Shown in pieces: positions 34,716 to 44,413 of a stretch of 64,000 bases of DNA. Within the stretch, counting starts at the first letter, position 1. The number at the start of each line of letters is the position of its first letter. Under the pieces are notes generated by a model, which searched no databases, had not been told where the DNA came from, and saw only the letters and a program-made list of their open reading frames with translations. The stretch comes from Saprospiraceae bacterium. Its GTDB lineage: Bacteria > Bacteroidota > Bacteroidia > Chitinophagales > Saprospiraceae. The position numbers and the translations under genes are program-made. Where the stretch lies: assembly GCA_016715245.1 (NCBI GenBank), contig JADKAS010000006.1, forward strand, positions 124,001-188,000, read 5' to 3'.

Positions 34716-37097
34716 TTAAAACTGAACCAGTGTCACCCCTTCTCCACCCTGTTCAGATTCAGGATGCCAATACTTTTTGACATCTTTATACTCCCTGAGC
34801 ATTTTCCAAACTTCCTTTTTCATCACTCCTGTCCCATGACCGTGTATAATTTTTAATTCGTAAAAGTTATGAAGCAACGCTCTGTCCAAAAATTCCTGCA
34901 AAAGTCGCATTGCATCCTGTTTGGTATATTCACGGAGATCAATTTTTGATTCCGGTAAATTTTTATTGATTTTATCAGTGTTAATGGATTTTGTATTGGA
35001 AATAACAATAGGCTCTTTTGACAATTCAAGGTCGATGACCGGAATAAACAACTTAAAATGCCCCATCTGCACCTCAGCCTTCTTATTGGAAACGGTTATA
35101 ACTTCTCCGACAGAACTACCAGACCTCATTTTGACAAAATCTCCTTTTTCAATAGGCCGGTTTTGTTTTTTAACCTCCTGATCATACACCTCCTGCTTTA
35201 GATTCACTAATTGTTCATCAGCTATTTTCTGTTTTTCTTTTAAATCCTCGACCATTTTTTTCAAAGAACTTTCATCCTTTATTTTTTTGACTTCCTGAAT
35301 AGCTTTTTGAAGTTCATGTTTTTGAGAATATAAAATGTGAGCGGCACTTTCTTTGGCTTCCAGTTTCATTTTTTTTCGTTTCACCTCAATATCAGCCGTC
35401 ATTTGTTCATAACTTTTAATAAGCCTGTCCAATTTATCCTGTTTATCAATGAGCGCATCAAACTTTTTTTCAAATTCCTTCTTTTCGTCCATCAGGGAAA
35501 TCAACATTTCATCCACTGCCTGTTCATTTTTACCTGACTTTTTTTGAGCGTATTCAATAATATGTTCAGGCAGTCCAGTTTTTCGTGCTATTTCAAAAGC
35601 AAAAGAACTTCCTGGTTTCCCTACATGCATTTGATACGTGGGAACAAGTTTTTGTTTATCAAATTCCATTGAACCGTTTACTATACCGGGCGCTTTAAAA
35701 GCAAAAAACTTGAGGTTACTGTAATGGGTGGTAATAACCCCAAAACATTTTTCTTTGTTCAGGTGGTACAAAACAGCTTCCGCCATAGCACCTCCAATTT
35801 TCGGGTCTGTACCGGCTCCAAATTCGTCAAATAGTATAAGGGAATCCGCCCCTCCTTTTTCAAGCGTTATTTTCATATTTTTTAAGTGTGAACTGTACGT
35901 GCTCAGATCATCCTCAAGAGATTGCTGATCACCGATGTCCACAAATATTTGTTTAAAAATCCCAAATTCGGAATTTTCATCCACAGGTATTAAAACGCCT
36001 GATTGTAATAAAAGCTGGAGCAAACCCACTGACTTCAAAACAACAGATTTACCTCCTGCATTGGGACCTGACAGAATCAGAATTCTGTTGTTATTATGTA
36101 AAACAAGATCAAATGGAATAATCGGTATTCCGGCATTTCTGTTTTTAACATAAAGAACAGGATTGTACCCGACTTTAATCCGAAGACATGATTTTTTCTG
36201 GATTTTTGGTCTTTTCCCTTTGATTTCATATGCATATTTAGCTTTTGCCCTAAGTACGTCAAGCGTAGTCAGAATTTCCTGAGCGGTCAACAATTGTTCG
36301 GAATAAGGTCTGATAACAATACATAAATCTCTTATGATTTTGTATATTTCTGCTTTTCTGTCCGCGTATAAGTTATTTATTTCTATATTTATGGACATTA
36401 ATTTTTCAGGTTCAATAAACATGGATTTTCCTGTGGCAGATTCATCATGAATGATTCCTCCCACTTTCCTTTTGTGTTCAGAAAGTACTGTCAGAACTCT
36501 CCGTCCGTTTCTGATACTTTCAAAACTATCCGTAAGGAAACCTTTGGTCCTGAAAAACTCCAATTCCTGTAAAAATATTTTATCACTCTCCCTTTCCTTA
36601 CTTTTTATTTGTTTTGATATTTTAAGGAGTTCAGGAGAAGCGTCAGGTTTAATTTCCCCTTTTGAATCAAAAACTTTGTCTATTTCTCTGATCAGTGTCT
36701 GGTCAAGTTCCATTGGCTGAACGATGTTACACAGAAGAGGTATAAACTTCCTTTTCTCCTCATCAGATACAAATTCTTGAACCGCAAGAGATATGGATAT
36801 GACAAAGTAAATACGCTGGATGGCTTCGACATCTAAAACATAACCATCTTTCTTCAACCATTCAATATCATAAAAAATAGATTCAAAACCGAAAATCGGA
36901 AAAACTTCTCCCCGTTCAAAAATATTGCGAAATTCTTCTGTTTCTTTTAATAATTTTTCAACGACATGAACATCAGTTTCAATGGCAATATGTTGAAGTT
37001 GTAAGGAACCGGATTCTGAAAGACAATATTCCCTGATATGGTCAATCACCTTAATATATTCAAGTCTTTCTAAAGCATCAGAAGGATAAACGAACAT
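34716..37097 (-). CDS. mutS2: Endonuclease MutS2
   Basis: 793 aa. The MutS-type ATPase core has Walker A GPNAGGKSVVLK and Walker B LILFDEFGAGTDP. A long coiled-coil (about 510-640) and a KOW-like strand region (GDFVKMRSGSSVGEV) follow. The C-terminal Smr nuclease domain (about 715-793) begins IDLREYTKQDAM, slightly off the usual LDLRG, and has the HGHGTGVM loop. MutS2 lacks the mismatch-binding domain and acts in suppression of homologous recombination and, in some bacteria, on collided ribosomes. It is the last gene after the LolD-like ATPase (32 bp gap). Confidence 0.96.
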   Translation of the reverse strand: MFVYPSDALERLEYIKVIDHIREYCLSESGSLQLQHIAIETDVHVVEKLLKETEEFRNIFERGEVFPIFGFESIFYDIEWLKKDGYVLDVEAIQRIYFVISISLAVQEFVSDEEKRKFIPLLCNIVQPMELDQTLIREIDKVFDSKGEIKPDASPELLKISKQIKSKERESDKIFLQELEFFRTKGFLTDSFESIRNGRRVLTVLSEHKRKVGGIIHDESATGKSMFIEPEKLMSINIEINNLYADRKAEIYKIIRDLCIVIRPYSEQLLTAQEILTTLDVLRAKAKYAYEIKGKRPKIQKKSCLRIKVGYNPVLYVKNRNAGIPIIPFDLVLHNNNRILILSGPNAGGKSVVLKSVGLLQLLLQSGVLIPVDENSEFGIFKQIFVDIGDQQSLEDDLSTYSSHLKNMKITLEKGGADSLILFDEFGAGTDPKIGGAMAEAVLYHLNKEKCFGVITTHYSNLKFFAFKAPGIVNGSMEFDKQKLVPTYQMHVGKPGSSFAFEIARKTGLPEHIIEYAQKKSGKNEQAVDEMLISLMDEKKEFEKKFDALIDKQDKLDRLIKSYEQMTADIEVKRKKMKLEAKESAAHILYSQKHELQKAIQEVKKIKDESSLKKMVEDLKEKQKIADEQLVNLKQEVYDQEVKKQNRPIEKGDFVKMRSGSSVGEVITVSNKKAEVQMGHFKLFIPVIDLELSKEPIVISNTKSINTDKINKNLPESKIDLREYTKQDAMRLLQEFLDRALLHNFYELKIIHGHGTGVMKKEVWKMLREYKDVKKYWHPESEQGGEGVTLVQF

Positions 37098-37129
37098 GTT
37101 TAAAGCTTAATTTTAAGGTTGAAGTATCT

Positions 37130-37786
37130 TTAATCAATAATATTACCATCCTCCATTTTTACGGTTCTGTCACTTAGGGAGGCAAGTTCAAGATTGTGGG
37201 TCACAATGATAAAACTCTGATCAAAATCGTCTCTCATTTTAATAAAAAGTCTGTGCATTTCTTCAGAATTGGTTTTGTCAAGATTGCCGGTAGGTTCATC
37301 TGCAAGAATGACTTTAGGTTGATTGATCATAGCTCTTGCAATAGCCACACGTTGTGCTTCTCCCCCTGACAATTGTGTCGGTTTATGAGATATACGGTCT
37401 TTAAGCCCTAAATAATACAGATACTCCTTGGCTTTCCTTTTCATGTTTTCATCAGACATATTGCCTGCAATCATGGCTGGAATACAAACATTTTCAAGTG
37501 CAGTAAATTCATTTAGCAAATGATGAAACTGAAAAACAAATCCAATTTTCTGGTTGCGTAAATCTGAAAGATTCTTTTCTTTGCTAAAATCAATTTTTTC
37601 CCCTTCATACCAAATTTCTCCTTTATCAGGAAAATCCAATGTTCCCAAAATATGTAAAAAAGTACTTTTTCCGGCACCTGACTTTCCAATAATCGTAACA
37701 ATTTCTTTTTTATTTACTATGAAGTCTACCCCTTTTAAGACAGAAAGGTCGCCATAGTTTTTATAAATTTTTTTTGCTTCAATCAT
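37130..37786 (-). CDS. ABC transporter ATP-binding protein, LolD-like
   Basis: 218 aa, MacB/LolD-type ATPase: Walker A GKSGAGKST, Q-loop FQFHHLL, signature LSGGEAQRVAIARA, Walker B KVILADEPTGNLD, H-loop IVTHN. It could energise lipoprotein release (LolCDE) or another export complex; no permease is encoded here, so the partner is unknown. The frame is open to 37825, but the ATG at 37786 gives a normal N-terminus (MIEAKKIYKNYG) and overlaps the DUF5522 stop as ATGA. Confidence 0.92.
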   Translation of the reverse strand: MIEAKKIYKNYGDLSVLKGVDFIVNKKEIVTIIGKSGAGKSTFLHILGTLDFPDKGEIWYEGEKIDFSKEKNLSDLRNQKIGFVFQFHHLLNEFTALENVCIPAMIAGNMSDENMKRKAKEYLYYLGLKDRISHKPTQLSGGEAQRVAIARAMINQPKVILADEPTGNLDKTNSEEMHRLFIKMRDDFDQSFIIVTHNLELASLSDRTVKMEDGNIID

Positions 37787-38010
37787 GTCTTCATTTTGAT
37801 ATAACCGTAAGGGCAGTGCCTGCATCCACTTTTACAACAATATCCTCTGTTTTTTAAAAACTTTTCAGTAAAAACTACCAAGCCGTTTTCAACATAGAAA
37901 TCCTGATCCAGGGCAGTATTTTTCTTTTTTATTATTAATTCCTTTTTTTCCTTATTTGGCAAATTCAGGTTGGTTGTAAACGGACTTTTTAAATAATTCA
38001 AACCCTCCAA
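37783..38010 (-). CDS. DUF5522 small Cys-rich protein
   Basis: The C-terminal part is the DUF5522 motif: FTEKFLKNRGYCCKSGCRHCPYGY, with CC, C and CxxC-like spacing (C..C...C..C), suggestive of metal binding (inference). No ATG is available: TTG at 38010 gives 75 aa but overlaps the upstream gene by 59 bp. TTG at 37962, overlapping that gene's stop region, gives 59 aa and is closer to typical size. It shares an ATGA stop/start overlap with the LolD-like ATPase. Function unknown. Confidence 0.78.
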   Translation of the reverse strand: MEGLNYLKSPFTTNLNLPNKEKKELIIKKKNTALDQDFYVENGLVVFTEKFLKNRGYCCKSGCRHCPYGYIKMKT

Positions 38011-38521
38011 ACAAAATTATTGAAAAAACTAATGTACTTAAGGCTGAAGACTTTAAAAAAGGAATTGCATTCACATAACTCATCATAAGGCCTTCAGAAG
38101 TTGAAGGATAGAGGGAAGTGGGGCTTATCCATGATCCAAAATTAGTAATTCCAAAAAATATCAGCGAGGACAGAAGACTGGCACCAATTACAGAGGCGGG
38201 TTTTACTTTTTGTAATACAAAACTACCTAAGGCTCCAATGACTACGTACGACAACGCGTTGTAAATCATATAATTACTGAACCAGACCAATCCCTGATGC
38301 TCTGGAAAAAAAGAACGTGCTATCGTATTGTTAATGATAAAATCAAAAAAATACATGACGGCCAAGGGAACCAGAAATGTTAAATATTTTCTGGTATAAT
38401 AAGCACCGCCAAAAAGAGCTAATGCCTCCATTCCTGCAAAATTATCCAGATGAGGAATCATTCTTGTTATGCCAGCAAAAAATATTACAAAAAAAACAAT
38501 TATATAATTTTTGTTTTTCAT
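37952..38521 (-). CDS. DUF6580 family putative membrane transport protein
   Basis: 189 aa with five or six membrane helices (YIIVFFVIFFAGITRMIPH at the start, LSTLVFSIILFGGFELF at the end). The pattern fits the DUF6580 group, which resembles ECF-type substrate-binding (S) components. A function in vitamin or ion uptake would be inference. The ATG at 38521 starts the first helix. A TAACTTTG element lies at 38583-38590, and a 5-bp GC hairpin (38551-38565) sits in the ~55-base leader. Head of an overlapping unit: DUF6580, DUF5522, LolD-like, mutS2. Confidence 0.85.
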   Translation of the reverse strand: MKNKNYIIVFFVIFFAGITRMIPHLDNFAGMEALALFGGAYYTRKYLTFLVPLAVMYFFDFIINNTIARSFFPEHQGLVWFSNYMIYNALSYVVIGALGSFVLQKVKPASVIGASLLSSLIFFGITNFGSWISPTSLYPSTSEGLMMSYVNAIPFLKSSALSTLVFSIILFGGFELFKKSVYNQPEFAK

Positions 38522-38582
38522 TTTTAAAAAATATGGTGAAAAATCAATTGCCCGGCAACTCCGGGTTACACATTTCAAAGTG

Positions 38583-38590
38583 CAAAGTTA
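38583..38590 (-). promoter_or_regulatory. Putative -7 element TAACTTTG for the DUF6580-mutS2 unit
   Basis: Minus-strand TAACTTTG, 61 bases before the ATG at 38521, in the only gap at the head of the unit. Confidence 0.5.
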
Positions 38591-38613
38591 AAAAAATAGT
38601 TTGAGTTTTTAAA

Positions 38614-39726
38614 TTATCTGTTGTTGATTAAACAATGAATTTTTTCTAAAAGTTTTATTTCTTCCTTTTTCCACGTAAAATGCTGAATTGCCTGATTACA
38701 ATGCTGTACCATTTTTGCGTGGACTTCAGGATTATGATCAAGATACTTAATTGCTGAAACCAGCGTCTCCACCTTCAAATTCTGAAGTAACAATCCTAAA
38801 GGATATTGATCTATTATGCGTCTGTATTCCGGAAAATCCATATGAATTGACGGTAAACCGGCATACATATAGTCAAAAAATTTATTTGCCAAAGAATAAT
38901 AATAGCTTTTGCTGTTTATATCCAATACATTTATTCCTATCCAAGAACTTATGGTTTCCTTTTCAAGGTCTTTTCCAAACAGCATTCCTTTAAAAATAAT
39001 GTTATGCGAGACTGGTGAATCCAGCGCCTGCCTGCGCAACGCTGTAGAAATATCTCCTTCCCCAACCAAGTGCAACTTCATCCCGGGTAAAAACTTCATC
39101 GCCTCTATGAGCGTCTCAAGACCTCTGCCCTGATTCAGCACGCCCTGATATAAAATTGTCTTATTTTTCATTGGACTTTCATTTCTGATGATCGGACGAG
39201 AATTATCAGGAACATTGTACAAAGAAATAAAGGGCACTTTATAAAGTGTTGAAAATAGGGAAGCAAGAGAATCGTTGACCGTAAAACAAAACGAAGATGC
39301 AGGTATACAAACTTTTGCAATTGTATTCCATATCCTTATTTTAAAAGGACTGTTTTTTAATTCAGGGGTTTCCGTAAAATATTCATGACAGTCAAAAACG
39401 AATTTTTTTCTGAATAATTTTGAATAAAGATAAGCAGGTAAAAGCGTATCTAAATCAACTGCATAGACAAGGTCTATTTTTTTTGTCATAAACCAGAACA
39501 ACAATCTTATATTAAATTCAGCATAAAACAAAAAGCCACGGTCAAAAAAACAATACAGTCTTTTTTGTTTATAACATCGTTCCAATAAGGGCGGGGAATT
39601 CGCCTTAATTCTTCCTGTCAACCATACTTCATAACCTGCTTCAGACAAAGAATTACAGATTCTATACATCCTTTGATCCTGATTTAAATCATTGGTTACA
39701 GAACAAAATATTTTTTTAATTGCCAT
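38614..39726 (-). CDS. Glycosyltransferase (GT4-like)
   Basis: 370 aa GT-B enzyme: N-terminal KIFCSVTNDLNQDQRMYRI, the acceptor-domain VYAVDLDTLLPAYLYSK and FDCHEYFTETPEL, and C-terminal domain YQGVLNQGRGLETLIEAMK and LHLVGEGD, with FDYMYAGLPSIHMD in the donor-binding region. It probably makes a surface glycan. It overlaps the end of recQ by 11 bp, so translation of the two is coupled, although a functional link with a helicase is not expected. Confidence 0.88.
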   Translation of the reverse strand: MAIKKIFCSVTNDLNQDQRMYRICNSLSEAGYEVWLTGRIKANSPPLLERCYKQKRLYCFFDRGFLFYAEFNIRLLFWFMTKKIDLVYAVDLDTLLPAYLYSKLFRKKFVFDCHEYFTETPELKNSPFKIRIWNTIAKVCIPASSFCFTVNDSLASLFSTLYKVPFISLYNVPDNSRPIIRNESPMKNKTILYQGVLNQGRGLETLIEAMKFLPGMKLHLVGEGDISTALRRQALDSPVSHNIIFKGMLFGKDLEKETISSWIGINVLDINSKSYYYSLANKFFDYMYAGLPSIHMDFPEYRRIIDQYPLGLLLQNLKVETLVSAIKYLDHNPEVHAKMVQHCNQAIQHFTWKKEEIKLLEKIHCLINNR

Positions 39727-41635
39727 AGAGAATTACTTTTATATTCCCGTTATTTGTAATGGAAATCATTTTTTCATTCTCCATAAACAGAATTGTTTTT
39801 TTAACGTTGTGCCTTTTATTGAAAGGAAAAGAAAACAATACATCCTTTACTGTTATTGTTGTGTACTTTTTGGCGTTAGCTTCCAATTTTTCCAAAACAT
39901 CCTTTACCATTTCCTGAGGAGGCGTTTTTTCCTTCTTAAAACGGCAATAGTCACATTTCCCGCATTCAACACTTATTTCACCAAAATATTCAAGAATAAA
40001 TTTCTGCCTGCACGTTTCTTCGACAGTAAGGTAAGACATCATAAAAGCCAATCTTGTAAATGCACGTTTCTTTAGTTCTTCATACCTTTTCTCCTCAATA
40101 TTAAAGAACTCTTTTTGGGGTCTTTCTCTGGTAAAGGAGATTTGAGGTTCTGATTTTCTTTCATTCAATAATATAATTCCTTTTTTTTCAAGGCGGGAAA
40201 GAAGATGCTGAACTTCATCTATCGGCATGTCGGTTTCTTTTGCCATGACTTCTTCATCTATTTTTACTTCTTGTGTAAAAAGTCCTTCATATCTGCGGAG
40301 TAAATAAATAACAAGATTGTCTTCATTTTCATTAAGAAATCCCGGTTCAAACAAATCATCGTGGTCACAAATAAATTGTATTTTCGTAGGTTCATGCATA
40401 CCATCAGAAAGTAAAATCCATCCTTCCTTCTCCAAAATTTGAAGTATATGGAAAATATTTTTTACGGGCATTTTAATATACCGGGAAAATTCCTGTACCA
40501 GAAATCCATAAGATTCATTATATCCCGAACCGTAAGCTACCTTTAAAAAGGTACATAATTGTTGATAAACCTCAGATATAAGATCAATTTCAGGATATTG
40601 TTCCGTCAAATTTTTTCGTGCTCTTTCAATATCGGAAGTATCGTAAATCACTATTGCCCAGGATTCTTTGCCATCTCTTCCTGCACGTCCTGCTTCCTGA
40701 TAGTATTCCTCAAGGCTTGAAGGTATGTCCATATGGATAATTATCCTCACATCACTTTTGTCAATTCCCATGCCGAATGCATTAGTTGAAATCATAAGGC
40801 GGAATTCATTATTTTTCCATTTGGTTTGATTTCGGGAACGCTGATCCTTGTCCATACCTCCATGGTATGGTAATGCAGGAATTCCCCTTTTATTCAAAAA
40901 GTCAGACAATTGAATGGTTTCACCTCTGTTACGCACATAGACTATGCCACTTGATCTGACTTTATCCAGAATGTTCAGTAATTCTCTATTTTTGTCGTTG
41001 GTATCAATAGTTAAAAAGCTAATATTTTCTCTTTGATAACTCTTTTTGAATACGGAAGCGCCCTTCAAATTAAGTTTGGATGAAATATCAGTCAATACTT
41101 CATCAGTTGCTGTGGCCGTTAATGCTAAAAATGTGACATCAGGTTTCCACTCCCGCAGTTTCTGTATTTCAAAATAAGCTGGTCTGAAATCATATCCCCA
41201 TTGCGAAATACAATGCGCTTCATCGATAGCAACCAGATCCACTTTGGTAAGTTTGTAGCGTTCCTTAAACATGTCAGATACGATTCTTTCAGGAGAAATG
41301 TATAAAATTTTTAAATCTCCCAAACGAAAATTGTCAAGGATAAGATCAATCTGACGATATGTCATCCCGGAATAAATACATTTAGCTTTAATTCCTCTTG
41401 CATTCAAAGAGGCGACCTGATCCTCCATAAGCGCAATCAAAGGCGTAACCACAATTGTTTTTCCTGCAAAAATAAGTGCCGGAAGCTGATAACAAAGAGA
41501 CTTACCACCACCTGTCGGAAGTAAGGCAATGGTGTCTTTTTTTAAAAGAACATTTTCTATGATTTTATCCTGTGGATTCCGGAAACTGGAAAAACCCCAG
41601 TATTTTTTTAAGGTATCTGATAAATTGGGGTTCAC
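39716..41635 (-). CDS. recQ: RecQ-type ATP-dependent DNA helicase
   Basis: 639 aa, 3'-5' superfamily 2 helicase. Motif I LLPTGGGKSLCYQ, motif II IDEAHCISQWGYDFRP, motif III FLALTATAT and motif VI QEAGRAGRDG are present. The zinc site follows (CRQKF...CGKCDYC), then a winged-helix-like end (KRHNVKKTILFMENEKM). A full HRDC domain is not evident. It acts in recombination repair and fork restart. DUF6089 lies 12 bp upstream and the glycosyltransferase overlaps its end. Confidence 0.95.
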   Translation of the reverse strand: MNPNLSDTLKKYWGFSSFRNPQDKIIENVLLKKDTIALLPTGGGKSLCYQLPALIFAGKTIVVTPLIALMEDQVASLNARGIKAKCIYSGMTYRQIDLILDNFRLGDLKILYISPERIVSDMFKERYKLTKVDLVAIDEAHCISQWGYDFRPAYFEIQKLREWKPDVTFLALTATATDEVLTDISSKLNLKGASVFKKSYQRENISFLTIDTNDKNRELLNILDKVRSSGIVYVRNRGETIQLSDFLNKRGIPALPYHGGMDKDQRSRNQTKWKNNEFRLMISTNAFGMGIDKSDVRIIIHMDIPSSLEEYYQEAGRAGRDGKESWAIVIYDTSDIERARKNLTEQYPEIDLISEVYQQLCTFLKVAYGSGYNESYGFLVQEFSRYIKMPVKNIFHILQILEKEGWILLSDGMHEPTKIQFICDHDDLFEPGFLNENEDNLVIYLLRRYEGLFTQEVKIDEEVMAKETDMPIDEVQHLLSRLEKKGIILLNERKSEPQISFTRERPQKEFFNIEEKRYEELKKRAFTRLAFMMSYLTVEETCRQKFILEYFGEISVECGKCDYCRFKKEKTPPQEMVKDVLEKLEANAKKYTTITVKDVLFSFPFNKRHNVKKTILFMENEKMISITNNGNIKVILYGN

Positions 41636-41647
41636 ACATTCAGCACC

Positions 41648-42502
41648 TTAGAATTTGGGGCAATTAGGTTTATATCCGCTCTTGCTTTTAAATCCGTCAC
41701 CCACAGTAAAATGAATACCTACCATCGTTAAAAAATAATAATCTTTCACTTTTTCACCACCCCTCTGGGCCCCAGTAGGAATATTCAACAATTCATTCGT
41801 TCCACGAAATTCATGCATTCTGTTGGCAAGATTTGCCGTCAGGACCTGTCCGTTAGATAAAAACTCATTAAAGTTAACATAGTTTGTACTGACATCATCC
41901 AGATAATCGGTAAATGCTCTTCGGGCGATGATATCTACACTCAGATTCAATTTATCAGTAAGTTTTAATTTTGCACCGGCACCAAAAAGCACAGCAGAAC
42001 TAATTAAACTGTATGGTTTATTGTAACCAGGCAATTTTTGACCTTCCGTACCTAAAGGTTGCAACCGATATTCTACTCCATTCAGTTTGGTTTTTGGGTC
42101 AAAATGAAATACGGACAATCCTGCTGTCAGGTAGGGAATAAAAACGGTTTCTTCGTCATATTCAAAAAAATAGAATTCGCCCAGTGCAGCCAATTCCAAA
42201 ATGTGGGATTTAAAACTCAGATTCCTTTCACGCTGCCATAAATTGGTCGCTCTGTTGTCGTTACCGTTTACATTTCCATAGGCTAGATTCACCCTTACAC
42301 CTAAATACCTGGTGTATACGGCTCTTCCACTAACTTCTACTGCCAGCCCACTGTTTTTAAGATTGGTAGTAAAATCGGTTGAATTTAAGTCTCCCCAGTA
42401 GGTCGAAGTACCTATTCCAAACCCTACTTCAAGTTTTTGTGCATTACTGTCATTCAGAAATACAGAAAATAAAATTGTTACGATTAAGATAAACCTTGAC
42501 AT
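41648..42502 (-). CDS. DUF6089 family outer-membrane protein
   Basis: 284 aa: signal peptide (MSRFILIVTILFSVFLNDSNAQ), then a beta-barrel pattern beginning LEVGFGIGTSTYWGDL, typical of the DUF6089 family in Bacteroidota, and ending with barrel strand YYFLTMVGIHFTVG and a short tail. The ATG at 42502 begins the signal peptide; an upstream in-frame start at 42592 would add an implausible 30 residues. It heads a unit with recQ and the glycosyltransferase. Function unknown. Confidence 0.85.
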   Translation of the reverse strand: MSRFILIVTILFSVFLNDSNAQKLEVGFGIGTSTYWGDLNSTDFTTNLKNSGLAVEVSGRAVYTRYLGVRVNLAYGNVNGNDNRATNLWQRERNLSFKSHILELAALGEFYFFEYDEETVFIPYLTAGLSVFHFDPKTKLNGVEYRLQPLGTEGQKLPGYNKPYSLISSAVLFGAGAKLKLTDKLNLSVDIIARRAFTDYLDDVSTNYVNFNEFLSNGQVLTANLANRMHEFRGTNELLNIPTGAQRGGEKVKDYYFLTMVGIHFTVGDGFKSKSGYKPNCPKF

Positions 42503-42637
42503 AAAAATAAAATTAGTAACCAAATAATTTTTAATGTTAATATTGTCTTTTAGGTTATATCGTTTCAGGTTTGTTTGAAGAGAGAATCGCAAATGTTATA
42601 TAAAACTTAAAATATATAATATTTATTTTATTTCACG

Positions 42638-42645
42638 TAACTTTG
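42638..42645 (+). promoter_or_regulatory. Putative -7 element TAACTTTG for the S8 peptidase
   Basis: Plus-strand TAACTTTG, 79 bases before the ATG at 42725, in the divergent gap. Confidence 0.45.
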
Positions 42646-42724
42646 CGTTTTTAATAAACAAAAATAATCAATTTTTATTTAAATCACCACAAAGGTAAAG
42701 AATAATTTTAAAATTTCAAATTAT

Positions 42725-44386
42725 ATGTCAAAAATATTTAATATATTAATTTTTGTATTCCTGTATGTAACAGTGGTTAATACACAAGAAGTACCCAGAG
42801 ATTGGTTTTTTGGAAATCCTGAAGATGAATTTATTGGCATCGGAGTAAATAAATGTTATGAATCTATTAACACTATCGAAAAAGGCAAACCAGTAATCGT
42901 GGCTATCATTGATTCAGGTATTGATTTTGACCATGAAGATCTTGCTGAAAATATGTGGGTGAATCCTGGTGAAATTGCAGGCAACGGAAAGGACGATGAC
43001 GGAAATGGATATATGGACGATATTCACGGCTGGAATTTTATAGGCGGTCCGGATGGTAGTAATGTCGGACAGGATTCATATGAAGCCGCCAGGGTTTATG
43101 GTATGTACCGGTATAAGTACGAAAATGCAGACGTCAAAAAGCTTACTAAATCCCAAAAATCAGAATATGAGATTTTTGTAAAAGCGAAAGAAAATGTTGA
43201 AAAAGAAACTAATAAAGCCAAAAACAAATTAAATCAGATCAACACCATTGAAACTAAAGTAAAAGATGCTTTTGAAAGAATGGACAATAAACTGGGAAAC
43301 AATCAACTTACGAAAACATGGCTGGATTCTCTTGACACTTCCTCTGATGAAAAATTAACTTTGGCTAAAAATATTATCAATCAATATTTAACAAATTCAG
43401 ACGAAAAGGATTATAATAAAATCAAAACAACCGTGTTTGAAGATATTGATTCAGACAAGGTAAATTATCAGAATAAGATTGATTATTCCTACAATCCTGA
43501 TTTTGATCCGAGAGCAACCATTGTAAAAGATAACTATAAGGATGTTTCTGAAAAGTATTATGGAAACAATAATGTGGAAGGTCCGGATGCTACTCATGGA
43601 ACTCATGTTGGGGGTATTGTCGGTGCTATTCGTGGAAACAACAAAGGCGCAGAAGGTATAGCCAATAATGTAAAACTTATGTCCGTAAGGGCAGTACCTG
43701 ACGGTGATGAAAGAGATAAAGATGTAGCAAATGCAATTATATATGCGGTTGACAACGGAGCGCAGATAATAAACATGAGTTTTGGAAAAGGATTTTCAAC
43801 GCATAAATCGGTGGTTGATGAAGCCGTAAAATACGCTGCCAAAAATGATGTTTTACTGATTCACGCTGCCGGAAATTCAGCACAGGATAATGACAAAATA
43901 ACGAATTACCCGAATGCCAATTATGAAAAAAAGGTTGGTTTTATATTTAAAAAGAAAAAAAGAGCTCAAAATTGGATAGAAGTAGGCGCTCTGAATGTAA
44001 AAAAAGGTCCTGATATGGTAGCGCCTTTCTCCAATTACGGGAAAAAAGAAGTTGATGTTTTTGCGCCAGGCATGCGGGTTTATGCTCCGGTACCAGGAAA
44101 TAATTATGCTCCTCTACAAGGAACAAGTATGGCGTCACCTGTAGTGGCTGCGATAGCAGCACTTATTCGGTCACAATATCCTTCTCTCACTGCAGAGCAA
44201 GTAAAAGAGGCAATAATGAATTCCGTCACGCCTATTCAGGAAGAAGTAACCATTCCTGGAAGTAAAACCGAAAAAACAAAATTTTCAAACCTTTGTGTTT
44301 CCGGAGGAATTGTTAATGTGTACAATGCCCTTACATATGCTTCAAAGATGAAAGGCAAAAAGAAAAGATCTAAAGGTAATGTTTAA
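42725..44386 (+). CDS. Secreted S8 (subtilisin-family) serine peptidase
   Basis: 553 aa. Signal peptide (IFNILIFVFLYVTVVNTQ); catalytic Asp63 in AIIDSGIDFDHEDL, His294 in HGTHVGGIVGA, Ser468 in GTSMASPVVAAI. The Asp-His distance is ~230 residues because of a Lys/Glu-rich, probably coiled insert (about 130-250), an arrangement I recall from other Bacteroidota S8 peptidases. No T9SS sorting domain is seen; the protein ends in a Lys-rich tail (KGKKKRSKG). It is probably periplasmic or exported by another route, degrading proteins. The small CxxC protein follows after 27 bp. Confidence 0.93.
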   Translation: MSKIFNILIFVFLYVTVVNTQEVPRDWFFGNPEDEFIGIGVNKCYESINTIEKGKPVIVAIIDSGIDFDHEDLAENMWVNPGEIAGNGKDDDGNGYMDDIHGWNFIGGPDGSNVGQDSYEAARVYGMYRYKYENADVKKLTKSQKSEYEIFVKAKENVEKETNKAKNKLNQINTIETKVKDAFERMDNKLGNNQLTKTWLDSLDTSSDEKLTLAKNIINQYLTNSDEKDYNKIKTTVFEDIDSDKVNYQNKIDYSYNPDFDPRATIVKDNYKDVSEKYYGNNNVEGPDATHGTHVGGIVGAIRGNNKGAEGIANNVKLMSVRAVPDGDERDKDVANAIIYAVDNGAQIINMSFGKGFSTHKSVVDEAVKYAAKNDVLLIHAAGNSAQDNDKITNYPNANYEKKVGFIFKKKKRAQNWIEVGALNVKKGPDMVAPFSNYGKKEVDVFAPGMRVYAPVPGNNYAPLQGTSMASPVVAAIAALIRSQYPSLTAEQVKEAIMNSVTPIQEEVTIPGSKTEKTKFSNLCVSGGIVNVYNALTYASKMKGKKKRSKGNV

Positions 44387-44413
44387 TAAGTTTACCAAGT
44401 CAACCTATTAGTT

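Noticed and set aside
38551..38565. GC hairpin in the leader of DUF6580 as a riboswitch
   Set aside because: Only a 5-bp stem with a 5-base loop; no larger conserved fold is visible.
42725..44386. Large insert in the S8 peptidase as an unusual feature
   Set aside because: Long inserts between catalytic Asp and His are common in Bacteroidota S8 enzymes.
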